Positions 1-8,693 of a stretch of 64,000 nt of DNA are shown one piece after another. A program made the position numbers and the translations under genes. Positions within the stretch are counted from its first letter, which is position 1, and each line of letters opens with the position of its first letter. Origin of the DNA: Halomonas gemina (GTDB lineage Bacteria > Pseudomonadota > Gammaproteobacteria > Pseudomonadales > Halomonadaceae); the NCBI RefSeq assembly GCF_023554995.1, contig NZ_JAMJPK010000005.1, positions 308,279 to 372,278 of the forward strand, written 5' to 3'. A model generated the notes under the pieces. That model was given only the letters and a program-made list of their open reading frames with translations. It did no database searches and was not told the origin of the DNA.

Positions 1-626
1 ACGACGAGGCGATCAAGGGCGACTACACCGTCGATGCCCGCGGCTCCGGCGCGCTGCTGGTCCGCGAGAAACAGCAGGAGAGCCTGCTGGCCTACGCCAA
101 CATCTCCGCCGGCAACCCCGAGATGGCGATCCGTCGCGATTGGAAGGGGCTGGACCGGGAGTTGGCCAAGGCCCTCGAGGTGCCCTACGAGCAGGTCACC
201 CTGCCGGACGGCGAGATCGAGGAGAAGAAGCAGCAGGCCCAGGAGGCCGGCGACCCCGAGATGCAGCTCAAGCAGGCCGAGATCCAGCTCAAGATGCAGG
301 AGGCCCAGGCCAAGGCCCAGCGGGAGCAGCAGGACTTCCAGCTGCGCAGCCAGCAGCAGCAGTGGGAACAGCAGTTCGAGGCCGCCAAGCTGCAGACCGA
401 GCAGGAGAAGGCGCGCCTGGAGATTGCCCTGAAGGAGGGCATCACCCTCGCCCAGCTCGAGCAGCAGGCTGGCCTGGAGTCGCAGAAGCTCGAGGCCCAG
501 ATGCAGCAGACTGCTGCCAAGCTGCAGACCGAGCGCGACAAGGCGGCCGCTCAGCTGACGGAAGAACAGAACGACAGAATGGCCCGCGAGCAGAACATGG
601 CCAATGGCTGGGATTCCTATGGCTGA
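1..626 (+). CDS. Phage portal protein, C-terminal part (5' end outside window)
   Basis: The frame is open from the left edge (first full codon at base 3) and ends at TGA 624-626. The visible 207 residues begin with a segment of portal style (GDYTVDARGSGALLVREKQQ), after which the chain becomes a long Gln/Glu/Lys/Ala coiled coil. Portal proteins form the dodecameric ring through which DNA is packaged and ejected, and a helical C-terminal barrel or tail is normal. Its position immediately before a scaffold-capsid pair supports the call. The catalogued start at an internal ATG (123) would be an artefact of the window edge. Portal identity rests on a short segment and on context. Confidence 0.7.
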   Translation, partial: DEAIKGDYTVDARGSGALLVREKQQESLLAYANISAGNPEMAIRRDWKGLDRELAKALEVPYEQVTLPDGEIEEKKQQAQEAGDPEMQLKQAEIQLKMQEAQAKAQREQQDFQLRSQQQQWEQQFEAAKLQTEQEKARLEIALKEGITLAQLEQQAGLESQKLEAQMQQTAAKLQTERDKAAAQLTEEQNDRMAREQNMANGWDSYG

Positions 627-825
627 AAACAAGATCGACCCCCGCTCGGACACCTGGAAGGCGGTGCTCGAGTGGGCCCAGGCACAGCGTGACGAGGCTA
701 TCGAGGGGCTGATCCAGGACCACGACAGCGAGCAGCAGCGTGGCCGAATCGGTGCCCTGGATGACCTGGTCGCCCTGGCAGCACCGGACGACGTCCCAAC
801 GGTCGTCGCCGACACCTATACCTGA
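619..825 (+). CDS. Small phage protein between portal and scaffold
   Basis: A 68-residue acidic, mostly helical protein (begins MAENKIDPRSDTWKAVLEW) with no recognised domain. The start at ATG 619 overlaps the portal stop by 8 bp, implying translational coupling; an ATG at 604 would add five residues and is the alternative. Short acidic proteins at this position are common in podoviruses that use an N4-gp56-type capsid, where their role is unknown. Function not assigned. Confidence 0.6.
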   Translation: MAENKIDPRSDTWKAVLEWAQAQRDEAIEGLIQDHDSEQQRGRIGALDDLVALAAPDDVPTVVADTYT

Positions 826-864
826 ACCACCGATGGCCGCCCGTGAGGGCCGCTGGAGTGACAC

Positions 865-1791
865 ATGAGTCAAGACAACAACGCCCCCGCCGAAGAGTTC
901 GACGACGTCAAGGCCGACGAGTACTTCAACGAGTTCTCGGGTGAGGAGCCGGTCGAGCCGCGCGACCCCCAGGGCCAGGATGAGGCCGCCGAGGGCGACG
1001 AGGGCCAGGAGGGTGACGGCGGTGAGCCGCCCCGCGACGACCAGGGCCGCTTCACCGCCGAGGGCGATGAGGGCACCGAGGGCGAGGGTGACGGCGAGGA
1101 TCCCCAGGCCGAGCTCGAGCGACTGCGCCAGGAGGCCCAGAGCTGGCAGCACCGCTACCAGTCCGACCTCGGTCGCCAGAACGCCCTGCAGCGCAAAATT
1201 CAGCAGCTCGAGCAGGAGAACCAGCAGCTGCAGAAGCGCGGCAAGCCTCGACAGGAGCCTGGACAGGGCGAGAGTGACAACCCCGAAGGCTCCGGGATGA
1301 GCGACGACGAGTGGAAGGCCTTGAAGGAGGACTTCCCGGAGATTGCCAAGGGCGTCGAGCAGCAGATGGGGGCCATGCAGCGCCAGTACGAGGAGCGCAT
1401 CGGCCAGCTCGAGCAGCAGCTCAGCCCCATCCAGGAACAGGCCCAGGAACAAGCCATGCGGGCCCAGGAGCAGGCCCTCGAGGCCCAGCATCCCGACTGG
1501 CGCGAGACCATCAACACTCCCGACTTCCAGTCCTGGCTGAACGCCCAGCCGCCCAAGGTTCAGGAGCTCACCGCCAGCGAGGAGGCCGCCGACGCCGCCT
1601 TCCTGCTGCAGAGCTACAAGCTGAGCCAGGGTGGCGGCACCAGCAGCCAGGGCAACTCCGGCCTGCAGCAACGCCGCCAGCGGCAGCTGCAGTCCGCGCG
1701 GACCGTACCCAACCGGGGCGGTCGGCAGCGAAGCGCGATCCCCGACGACGACGAGGACGCGCTGTTCGACTACTTCGCCAACAAGGACTGA
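865..1791 (+). CDS. Putative capsid scaffolding protein
   Basis: A 308-residue, very acidic protein directly upstream of the capsid gene. Residues about 1-95 are Asp/Glu/Gly-rich and disordered, about 80-120 and 165-200 are heptad-like Gln/Glu/Leu coiled coils, and the C-terminus ends in a mixed-charge tail (DDDEDALFDYFANKD). Length, charge, coiled coils and location between portal and major capsid are what is expected of a scaffold that guides procapsid assembly and then leaves. A GTGACAC spacer precedes ATG 865 with only a weak ribosome site. No enzymatic motif is visible. Assignment is by architecture and position rather than by a conserved motif. Confidence 0.7.
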   Translation: MSQDNNAPAEEFDDVKADEYFNEFSGEEPVEPRDPQGQDEAAEGDEGQEGDGGEPPRDDQGRFTAEGDEGTEGEGDGEDPQAELERLRQEAQSWQHRYQSDLGRQNALQRKIQQLEQENQQLQKRGKPRQEPGQGESDNPEGSGMSDDEWKALKEDFPEIAKGVEQQMGAMQRQYEERIGQLEQQLSPIQEQAQEQAMRAQEQALEAQHPDWRETINTPDFQSWLNAQPPKVQELTASEEAADAAFLLQSYKLSQGGGTSSQGNSGLQQRRQRQLQSARTVPNRGGRQRSAIPDDDEDALFDYFANKD

Positions 1792-1970
1792 GCCGCTCCG
1801 GCCGCTCGATCTTACGGCGAAGCGCACCGCCCGCCGCGCAACAGCGGACGAACCCAGAGGCCCTGCCTCCCTGCGAAGGGACGCGGGGCCTTCTCGTGGA
1901 TCCTCCGTGTGAGCCAGCGGAAAGGGCAGCAAGCAACGCCTTTCCCTACTGACACAAAGGAACCATCGCA
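1792..1970. other. Intergenic region before the capsid gene, hairpin-forming
   Basis: This 179-bp gap holds an imperfect GC-rich inverted repeat around 1857-1892 (AGGCCCTGC ... GCGGGGCCTT). It has no clear T tract, so it may be an mRNA processing or attenuation hairpin between scaffold and capsid rather than a terminator. The region ends in the ribosome-binding segment before ATG 1971. No small ORF is convincing here. Confidence 0.35.
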
Positions 1971-2978
1971 ATGCCTACTACCAACTACGCGGGTCTGTCC
2001 CAGCGCACCACCTACTGGGCCATGACCGAGCACCTCAAGCATGCCGAGCCGATCGCCGTGCTCTCCAAGTACGGCATGTCCAAGCCGGTGCCCAAGAACA
2101 AAGCGGAGAGCGTGAAGTTCCGCCGCCCGGTGCCCCTGGAGCTGGCCAAGACCCCGCTCACCGAGGGTTCCGCACCGACCTCCAAGGCCCTGCAGTACGA
2201 GGACGTGACCGTCACGCTCGACCAGTACGGTGACGTCGTCGAGCTAACCGACAAGGTCCAGGATCTGGCCGAGGATCCGGTGCTCAAGGACGCCACCGAG
2301 CTCACCGGCGAGCAGTCCGGCGAGACCATCGAGTCCCTGATGTGGGGCATCCTGCGCGGTGGCACCAACGTCCACTACGCCAACGGCTCCGCCCGCGGTG
2401 ACGTGAACAGCGTGATCAGCCTGTCCAAGCAGCGCGCCATCACGCGGGCCCTGAAATCCGAGCGGGCCAAGAAGGTCACCACCATGGTGAGCTCCAGCGT
2501 GAAGTACGGCACCGAGGCCATCGATGCCGCCTTCATCGGCGTGGCGCACACCCACCTGGAGGCCGACATCCGCGATATGCCCGGCTTCGTGCCCACCGAG
2601 AAGTACGGAAGCATGAAGCCGCTGCCCTACGAGATCGGCAAGGTCGAGGACGTGCGCTATGTCCTGACCCCGGTACTCGAGCCCTTCGAGGATGCCGGCG
2701 GCGATCCCACCACCAACGGCGTGGTCACTACCTCCGGTGGCTCGCCGGGTCAGGCGGACGTCTACCCGATCGTCTACTTCGGCAAGGATGCCTACGGGCA
2801 CATCGCGCTGAAGGGCAAGGAAGCGGTCGAGATGAAGATCCGCCAGCCTGGCCAGATCGACTCCAACGACAAGCTCGGCCAGATCGGCTGGGTGGGTTGG
2901 AAGACCTGGTGGAAGGGTTTCCGTGCCAACGAGGCCTGGATGGCCCGCCTCGAGGTCGCCGCGTCCGACCTGGCCTGA
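1971..2978 (+). CDS. Major capsid protein, N4-gp56 family
   Basis: A 335-residue HK97-fold shell protein. The N-terminus (TTYWAMTEHLKHAEPIAVLS), the central stretch with a PLTEGSAP motif followed by DVTVTLDQYGDVVELTDKV, and the length are characteristic of the N4-gp56 coat family found in many tailed-phage groups. It would form the icosahedral head after scaffold-directed assembly. AAAGGA lies about 7 bases before ATG 1971. A strong hairpin follows 30 bases after the stop, suggesting that capsid mRNA is abundant and ends there. This is the most secure marker that the region is a podovirus-like prophage. Confidence 0.9.
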   Translation: MPTTNYAGLSQRTTYWAMTEHLKHAEPIAVLSKYGMSKPVPKNKAESVKFRRPVPLELAKTPLTEGSAPTSKALQYEDVTVTLDQYGDVVELTDKVQDLAEDPVLKDATELTGEQSGETIESLMWGILRGGTNVHYANGSARGDVNSVISLSKQRAITRALKSERAKKVTTMVSSSVKYGTEAIDAAFIGVAHTHLEADIRDMPGFVPTEKYGSMKPLPYEIGKVEDVRYVLTPVLEPFEDAGGDPTTNGVVTTSGGSPGQADVYPIVYFGKDAYGHIALKGKEAVEMKIRQPGQIDSNDKLGQIGWVGWKTWWKGFRANEAWMARLEVAASDLA

Positions 2979-3005
2979 TAGCCCCGGCGTGAGCCGGTAA
3001 CGCAT

Positions 3006-3031
3006 CGGGGCCGCCTTCGGGTGGCCCCGTT
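3006..3031 (+). terminator. Hairpin after the capsid gene
   Basis: CGGGGCCGCC (3006-3015), loop TTCG (3016-3019), GGTGGCCCCG (3020-3029): a 10-bp stem with a single G-T wobble and a stable tetraloop, followed by only TT. It may act as a partial terminator or 3' stabiliser that raises capsid expression over downstream genes. Confidence 0.55.
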
Positions 3032-3074
3032 GACCATCACATGCCGCCCGAGAGGGCCGCAGGAGAGCATCACC

Positions 3075-3545
3075 ATGAGCGAGACCATCGACCTTAACGC
3101 CCTGAACAAGGACGAGCTCAAAGAACAGGCCGAGATCCTCGGTATCGAGCTGAAGGGTAACCCCACCGCCGACACCATCCGCACCATGCTGCGCGAGGCC
3201 CTGGGCGAGCCCGAGCCGGGGGCCAAGGCGAGCAAGGCAAAGGCGAGCCAGGTGACCTACGGGCACGCCATTCGCCCGGGCGAGAAGATCTACACCGTCG
3301 AGATTCACAAGGACGGCAAGGACAAGCAGCCGGTGTTCCTGTCGTGCAACGACCGCAAGGTGCGGGTCCGTCGTGGCGACCAGGTGCGTATCGGTGCTGG
3401 CATCTACGAGAGCCTGAAGAATGCCGTCGAGTCGCGCTACGACGCCGAAGCGGAAGAGTGGATCGACGTGCCTTCCTACCCCTATACCGTCCTCGATGTC
3501 GAGGCCCCCGCCGAGAGCGGCGAGACCGCAAGCGACGAGGACTGA
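3075..3545 (+). CDS. Phage protein with N-terminal SAP/HeH-like helix-extended-helix motif
   Basis: A 156-residue protein. Residues about 6-40 (LNALNKDELKEQAEILGI ... ADTIRTMLREAL) form a helix-extended-helix segment of the SAP/LEM/HeH type often found in small virion or head-associated phage proteins. Residues 58-145 look like a compact beta domain (YGHAIRPGEKIYTVEIHKDG) that could decorate or stabilise the head. The start at 3075 is chosen because AGGAG lies about 10 bases upstream and the residues before it (from 3021) are arginine/proline-rich and unlike coding sequence. It sits between capsid and adaptor; precise role unknown. Confidence 0.7.
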   Translation: MSETIDLNALNKDELKEQAEILGIELKGNPTADTIRTMLREALGEPEPGAKASKAKASQVTYGHAIRPGEKIYTVEIHKDGKDKQPVFLSCNDRKVRVRRGDQVRIGAGIYESLKNAVESRYDAEAEEWIDVPSYPYTVLDVEAPAESGETASDED

Positions 3546-3548
3546 TCC

Positions 3549-4178
3549 ATGAACTACCTGGCGCTCTGTCAGACCACCCGTCAGCGGGCCGGCATGTCCG
3601 GCACCGGGCCTGCCCAAGTCACCGGCAACACCGGCGAGATGGCTCGTGTGGTGGACTGGGTGCGCCAGGCCTGGCTCGAGCTGCAGGGTGGCCACATGGG
3701 TGAGTGGAATGCGCTGTGGCGCCCGCTCGACTTGCCGGTGTCCGCCGGCGCTGCCGAGCTCGACCCGCCCGCCGACCTGCGCCGCCTGGTGCGGGATCGG
3801 CTCTACTTCGATGCCCGGCCGCTGAGCTGGCACGCCTGGCGTGACCTGCCTCGCCAACCAGGACAGGGGCAGCACCCCACGGCCATCGCCGAGCGACCGG
3901 ACGGCAAGCTGATGCTGTGGCCGGCCCCCGAATCGGCCGGCACCCTGCATGGCGAGTACTACGCCAACCTCCAGGTGCTGGAGAACGGTGACGACGAGCC
4001 CTGGCTGCCGCGCCACCTGCAGGACGCCATCATCTACCAGGCGCTGATCTACTACGCGACCTACGAGGACGCCCCGGAGATCTATCAGGACGCTCGGGAC
4101 AGCGTGATGGACTACCAGCTGCGCATGGCCAACGAGCTGCTGCCGGCCTGGGATCTGACCGCGGGACCGATCGCATGA
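3549..4178 (+). CDS. Head-tail adaptor protein (SU10-adaptor-like)
   Basis: A 209-residue protein starting four bases after the previous stop. The N-terminal helix bundle (CQTTRQRAGMSGTGPAQV ... VVDWVRQAWLELQ), a middle beta section containing PDGKLMLWPAP, and a C-terminal helix (LQDAIIYQALIYYATYEDAP) follow the layout of phage adaptor proteins that form the ring below the portal. The stop overlaps the next gene by ATGA, consistent with co-translation of adaptor and tail component. Family recognition is by pattern only. Confidence 0.65.
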   Translation: MNYLALCQTTRQRAGMSGTGPAQVTGNTGEMARVVDWVRQAWLELQGGHMGEWNALWRPLDLPVSAGAAELDPPADLRRLVRDRLYFDARPLSWHAWRDLPRQPGQGQHPTAIAERPDGKLMLWPAPESAGTLHGEYYANLQVLENGDDEPWLPRHLQDAIIYQALIYYATYEDAPEIYQDARDSVMDYQLRMANELLPAWDLTAGPIA

Positions 4179-6139
4179 CCCGAGTGCGCGCAAACTACTT
4201 CCCGCTGCGTGGCGGCCTGGACCTGGTGACCCCGCTGGGGCAGGTGGACCCCGGCCGCGCCTCCGACATGCGCAACTTCGAGGTCAGCGTGACCGGCGCC
4301 TATCGGCGGATCGACGGTTACGAGCGCTTCGATGGCCAGCCGGCCCCGCACCTGGGCAACCCGGTGGATTACGTCGAGCGCCGCGACCTGATCGAGGAGG
4401 GCATGGATCAGGGCGAGGCCGGCGACTACCCGACCTTCATCGTTGGCGAGCGCAACGTCACCCCGGCGGTGCTCAAGATCCCGCTGCAGGGGCTCGACCT
4501 GGAGCTGGGCCAGTCGTTCGACTACGAGCACCAGTTCGCGCTGTTCATCCATCAGAACCCGGTGGCCCACTACCTGGTGGGCGACTACCCCGACCAGGCC
4601 AGCCTGCTGGCCGCCATCGACGCGCTGCCGGGTATCGACAGTGCGGTGGTCACCAGCGGCGAGCTGCACATCACCACCGAGATCGAGCCGGTGGACGGCG
4701 GCGACCCGGCGATCAGCCTGCTGGCCGCCGAGTTCCGCGACATGGAGGCGATTGCCGACACCGAGGAGAGCCGGCGCCAGGCGATCCAGCCGCTACCCGG
4801 CGAGGGGCCGGTGCTGGGCGTGGCGGTGTTCCTCGGGCAGGTGCTGTCGGTGCGCGAGAACGAGGGCGAGCAGTTCCTCTACGTCAACACGGAGCAGGGC
4901 TGGTCGGGCCTGACCCTGCCGGCCAGCCGTGCCGCCGGCGGCGTGCCGCGCTTCGCCCGGGGCAACTTCACCGGCAACCCCGGTGACGAGGCCCTGTACC
5001 TGGCGGACGGCATCAACCCGGTGCTGGAGATCAAGGGCGACAGCTTCACCGTCACCGAGATCCCCGGCGCCATGGTCACGGTGGGCGAGCTGGACCTCTA
5101 TCCGATGCTGGTGGAGGTCTACAAAGGCCATTTGTTCGTGGGCTACCCGGCCGGCAGCCTGCAGTTCTCGGCCATCGGCGACCCCTATGACTGGGACACC
5201 GCGGGCGGCGCCGGCGAGATCGCCGTGGGCCAGCCGCTGCGCGAGATCAAGACGCTGATGGGCGACGCCCTGGGTATCGGCACCGCCGAGGGGGTGAAGA
5301 TCCTCTACGGCACCAGCGCCGCCGACTGGAAGGTCGAGACGGTCAGCCAGATGCAGGACGGGGTGAGCCTGATCCCCGGCACCCTGCAGGTGCTGGGCGA
5401 ACCGCTGTTCGCTGACCAGTACGGGATCCGCAGCCTGTCCGCCACCGACGCCTACGGAAACTTCGCCATGGGCACCTCGACCGCCCTGGTCAAGCCGCTC
5501 TACGACATGATGCGCTCCGGCACCAAGGCCAGCGCCATCGTGCGCGAGAAGAACCAGTACCGCCTGTTCGCCGATGGCGGCCAGGTGATGACCCTGACCA
5601 GCGACGGCAAGCAGCTCCTCGGCGTGGGCTACAGCAAGCTCGGCTTCACGGCGAGCTGCACCGCCACCGGCGAGCTGGACGACGGCACCGAGATCGTGGT
5701 GGCAGGCAGTGACGACGGCTTCGTCTACCGGCTCGATGTGGGCGACAGCTTCGACGGCGAGCCCATGGACTGGGCGCTGCAGCTGCACTTCAACCATGTC
5801 GGCACACCGCGCAACCACAAGCGCTTTCGCAAGGCGGTGTTCGACATCGAGGCGCCGGTCGCCTTCCCGATGCAGGCCAACCTGATCTTCAACTACGGCG
5901 GCCAGGATCACGCCCAGCATGTGCAGGAGCTGCTGGGCATCTCCGGCAACCATGGCCTGTGGGGCGTAGATGACTGGGGCACCTTCGACTGGGGCGGACA
6001 GTCGCTCAGTGAGGGCGAGATCGACATCACCGGCAGCGGGCGCACCCTCTCGATCCTGCTCTATGGCGAGGGCACGGTGCCGGCCTTCGAGCTGTCCGGC
6101 ATGACCCTCCACTACAGCGTGCGGAGGCTACAGCGGTGA
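4175..6139 (+). CDS. Large tail protein (nozzle or tail-hub type, beta-rich)
   Basis: A 654-residue, beta-rich protein. It begins with NYFPLRGGLDLVTPLGQVDPG, a phrase typical of phage tail proteins encoded right after the adaptor, and contains repeated blade-like segments (VLGVAVFLGQVLSV, LADGINPVLEIKGD, GHLFVGYPAGSLQFSAIGDP) suggesting a beta-propeller. In short-tailed phages this slot holds the nozzle/tubular protein to which fibres attach. Overlaps its upstream neighbour by ATGA and its downstream one by GTGA. No enzymatic motif seen. Function is inferred from position and fold impression. Confidence 0.6.
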   Translation: MTRVRANYFPLRGGLDLVTPLGQVDPGRASDMRNFEVSVTGAYRRIDGYERFDGQPAPHLGNPVDYVERRDLIEEGMDQGEAGDYPTFIVGERNVTPAVLKIPLQGLDLELGQSFDYEHQFALFIHQNPVAHYLVGDYPDQASLLAAIDALPGIDSAVVTSGELHITTEIEPVDGGDPAISLLAAEFRDMEAIADTEESRRQAIQPLPGEGPVLGVAVFLGQVLSVRENEGEQFLYVNTEQGWSGLTLPASRAAGGVPRFARGNFTGNPGDEALYLADGINPVLEIKGDSFTVTEIPGAMVTVGELDLYPMLVEVYKGHLFVGYPAGSLQFSAIGDPYDWDTAGGAGEIAVGQPLREIKTLMGDALGIGTAEGVKILYGTSAADWKVETVSQMQDGVSLIPGTLQVLGEPLFADQYGIRSLSATDAYGNFAMGTSTALVKPLYDMMRSGTKASAIVREKNQYRLFADGGQVMTLTSDGKQLLGVGYSKLGFTASCTATGELDDGTEIVVAGSDDGFVYRLDVGDSFDGEPMDWALQLHFNHVGTPRNHKRFRKAVFDIEAPVAFPMQANLIFNYGGQDHAQHVQELLGISGNHGLWGVDDWGTFDWGGQSLSEGEIDITGSGRTLSILLYGEGTVPAFELSGMTLHYSVRRLQR

Positions 6140-6657
6140 GCGACCTCTACAACTACGACGACTCGATCCCGCGCCAGGGCACGGCCTACCCGGCGCCGAT
6201 CATCCAGCAGTTCCGCAAGATCGAGCAGGCGTTCAACGAGATGGACACCGCGGCCCTGCAGGCCTATCTCGACGCGCTCAAGGAGATGTTCCCCGACTTC
6301 GGCACCAACGGCGGGGCGATCTTCACGCTCTACTGGCCGCTGGCCACCAGCGCGGTGAGCCTCGATCTCGACTTCGTGGACTACGGCACCCACATCATCC
6401 CGGTGGGCGCCGGCGGCGACGTGACGCTTAACTTCGACCGCTGGCCGCCGGACGGCACCAAGTACGTGACGCTCTTGTTCCACAACGCCGGCAAGGGCGT
6501 GATTCGCTGGCCCGCCACCCTGCTGTGGCAGACCCGCGGCAACGTCGCCCCGGTGATGAAGGAAAACGGCACCGACACCATCGTGCTGTGGCGTGACGCC
6601 AACTACTCGAGCGTGACCGGGGCCAATGTGGTCTTCGCAGCGAGGGCAGGACGGTAA
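6136..6657 (+). CDS. Tail-associated phage protein of unknown function
   Basis: A 173-residue protein beginning at GTG 6136 inside the upstream stop (GTGA). A helical N-terminus (QQFRKIEQAFNEMDTAALQAYLDALKEMF split over residues 24-52) is followed by a beta domain with many aromatic residues (FTLYWPLATSAVSLDLDFVD, VIRWPATLLWQTRG). This helix-then-beta layout would suit a small fibre base or collar protein joining the nozzle to the downstream fibre gene, which starts within its stop codon (TAATG). No family recognised. Confidence 0.6.
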   Translation: MSDLYNYDDSIPRQGTAYPAPIIQQFRKIEQAFNEMDTAALQAYLDALKEMFPDFGTNGGAIFTLYWPLATSAVSLDLDFVDYGTHIIPVGAGGDVTLNFDRWPPDGTKYVTLLFHNAGKGVIRWPATLLWQTRGNVAPVMKENGTDTIVLWRDANYSSVTGANVVFAARAGR

Positions 6658-8693
6658 TGGCGGACTGGGTATTCAACGCCACCGGCACCGGGCGTACCGG
6701 CACGATCCAGCAGTGGACGGTGCCGGCGACGGGCGAGTACCGGATCACGGCCTATGGCGCCCAGGGCGGTGGCACCAATGGCGGCCTGGGCGCGCGCATG
6801 GCCGGCACCTTCGAGCTGACCGAAGGCCAGGTGCTACGGATACTGGTGGGGCAAACCGGCGATGCTGTCGTCAACTCCACGCAACAAGACTATAGCGGCG
6901 GCGGCGGCACCTTTATCGCCACGACAGACGATCAGCCGCTGTTGGTCGCTGGCGGTGGTGGCGGCGCCGACTCATCGGAAACCTCGGACAGCCGGCACGG
7001 CACGACATCTGAAACGGGCAACGCTGGCGGCGTCAGTGGAGGCACCGGCGGGAATGGCGGCTCTGAAGACAACCAAACAGTGGACGGCGGCGCTGGCTGT
7101 ACCGGCAACGGCGGCTCGGGGAATCCAGATCCTGCGCCGCAGGCCTACATCAACGGCGGCGAGGGTGGGTTCAACAATGCCGCCTTCTCTGACGGCGTAA
7201 CGGTCCCAGGCGGGTATGGCGGGGGCGGTAGCGCAGCGCGGAAAGATGAAAGATACCCCGCCGCTGCGGGCGGGGGCGGTTACTCAGGGGGGGGTAGCGG
7301 GTACAACAATGGCCCGTATGGCGGTGGCGGTGGCTCCTATAACGCCGGCACCGATCAGGACAACGCGGGCGCCTTCCAGTCCGGCGACGGCCTGGTGGAG
7401 ATCGAGTCATTTGGCCCTGAACTGACCGCCACCTCGGAATGGGACGCCACCACCGACAGCTACAGCCTCAACGCCGAGTGGAGTGAGATCGACGGCGCCA
7501 CCGGCTATCGCCTGGCGCTCTACCAGGGTGAGACGCTGCTCGAGGAGATCGACACCACCGGCCTGACCCACGCCTTCGAGGGCCGGGACGCCGAGACGAC
7601 CTATCGGCTGGCGCTGACGCCCTACGACGCCGCGGGCGACCTTGACCCGCTGGAAACCGAGGTCACCACGCCTATCGGGCTGCCGGGGGGCGTCACCAAC
7701 CTGCAGCACACCTTCACCACCGACAGCCTGACCTTCACCTGGGACGCGGCCAAGGACGCCGACGACTACCGGCTGACGCTCTCCCTGGACGGGGCCGGGG
7801 TGGAGGAAATCGTCACCAGCGACCTGACGGCGACCTTCTCGACGCTGGAGGACGGCACCCAGTACGACCTGGCGATCCAGGCCGAGAACGCCCAGGGCAG
7901 CGGCCCCATCGCCAATTACCAGGCCACGACCCAGTATCTGCCCCCGGCCATGCCGGTGAATCTTCGCCAGCATGAGGAGCGCATCATCGCGGTGATCTGC
8001 CAGTGGGATCACTTCGAGCCCGACAAGGTGTTCGACACCGAGGTCCAGCTGCTCTACGGCGACGAGCTGGTGATGACCGATGCGCTGGACGGCGCCGCCA
8101 CCGAGCGCACCTTCGTCGTGCCCATGGCATCCACCGACTATCTGCTGCGCGTGCGCGCCGGAAATCCCGGCGGCTGGTCCGACTGGGCCGAGGGCACCGT
8201 CAACAGCGAGGACTTCCCGCTGATCGACTCCCGCCTGGGCGTGCTGGGGGCGACCTACCAGGAGGACGTGCTGCATACCGACACCTGGGACGGGGCCAGC
8301 GACCAGCTCAAGGGCGTGGTGGAGTCGGTCAAGGTCGATAGCATCGTATCTCTCTCTGGCTATTCCTTGACGACCACGGCACCCAGCCTTTCCAGCATGA
8401 ATGCGGGGCGCGAGACGACCGGAGTGGAGCCGCTGGTAACGATTAGAGTCAGCGAAAGAAGTATCAAGCAGACGGCCACTGTCAGTGATGCGAGTGGAGT
8501 GATCCCTGCTGTTGAATTATCGGTATCCGAAAAGGAGGTCAAAAAGACTACCAGCAGCGTGAGCCATGGCGCCGTCTCCCCCGGTGTTTCGATCACTTCG
8601 GCAGAAGAAAAGGTGAAGTTCACCACTGAGGCGTCCAGTCATCGTGCCGTTACACCTTCCGTTCAGATAGCAGCTAGTGAGGTTATCGCCTAG
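6657..8693 (+). CDS. Tail fibre/adhesin with Gly-rich, fibronectin-III and repeat domains
   Basis: A 678-residue virion protein. Residues 1-245 form a beta/Gly-rich domain with runs such as GGGGGSYNAG, like the glycine-rich sandwiches of bacterial and phage adhesins. Residues about 250-525 hold three tandem fibronectin-III-like units, each with a W-D and Y-L rhythm (FTWDAAKDADDYRLTLSL). Residues about 560-678 consist of roughly 25-residue repeats rich in S/T/V (VSVSEKEVKK-like ends). Likely a receptor-binding protein. Base composition changes inside the gene near 8340: the 3' part is clearly AT-richer with different codon use, pointing to exchange of the tip region. Confidence 0.7.
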   Translation: MADWVFNATGTGRTGTIQQWTVPATGEYRITAYGAQGGGTNGGLGARMAGTFELTEGQVLRILVGQTGDAVVNSTQQDYSGGGGTFIATTDDQPLLVAGGGGGADSSETSDSRHGTTSETGNAGGVSGGTGGNGGSEDNQTVDGGAGCTGNGGSGNPDPAPQAYINGGEGGFNNAAFSDGVTVPGGYGGGGSAARKDERYPAAAGGGGYSGGGSGYNNGPYGGGGGSYNAGTDQDNAGAFQSGDGLVEIESFGPELTATSEWDATTDSYSLNAEWSEIDGATGYRLALYQGETLLEEIDTTGLTHAFEGRDAETTYRLALTPYDAAGDLDPLETEVTTPIGLPGGVTNLQHTFTTDSLTFTWDAAKDADDYRLTLSLDGAGVEEIVTSDLTATFSTLEDGTQYDLAIQAENAQGSGPIANYQATTQYLPPAMPVNLRQHEERIIAVICQWDHFEPDKVFDTEVQLLYGDELVMTDALDGAATERTFVVPMASTDYLLRVRAGNPGGWSDWAEGTVNSEDFPLIDSRLGVLGATYQEDVLHTDTWDGASDQLKGVVESVKVDSIVSLSGYSLTTTAPSLSSMNAGRETTGVEPLVTIRVSERSIKQTATVSDASGVIPAVELSVSEKEVKKTTSSVSHGAVSPGVSITSAEEKVKFTTEASSHRAVTPSVQIAASEVIA

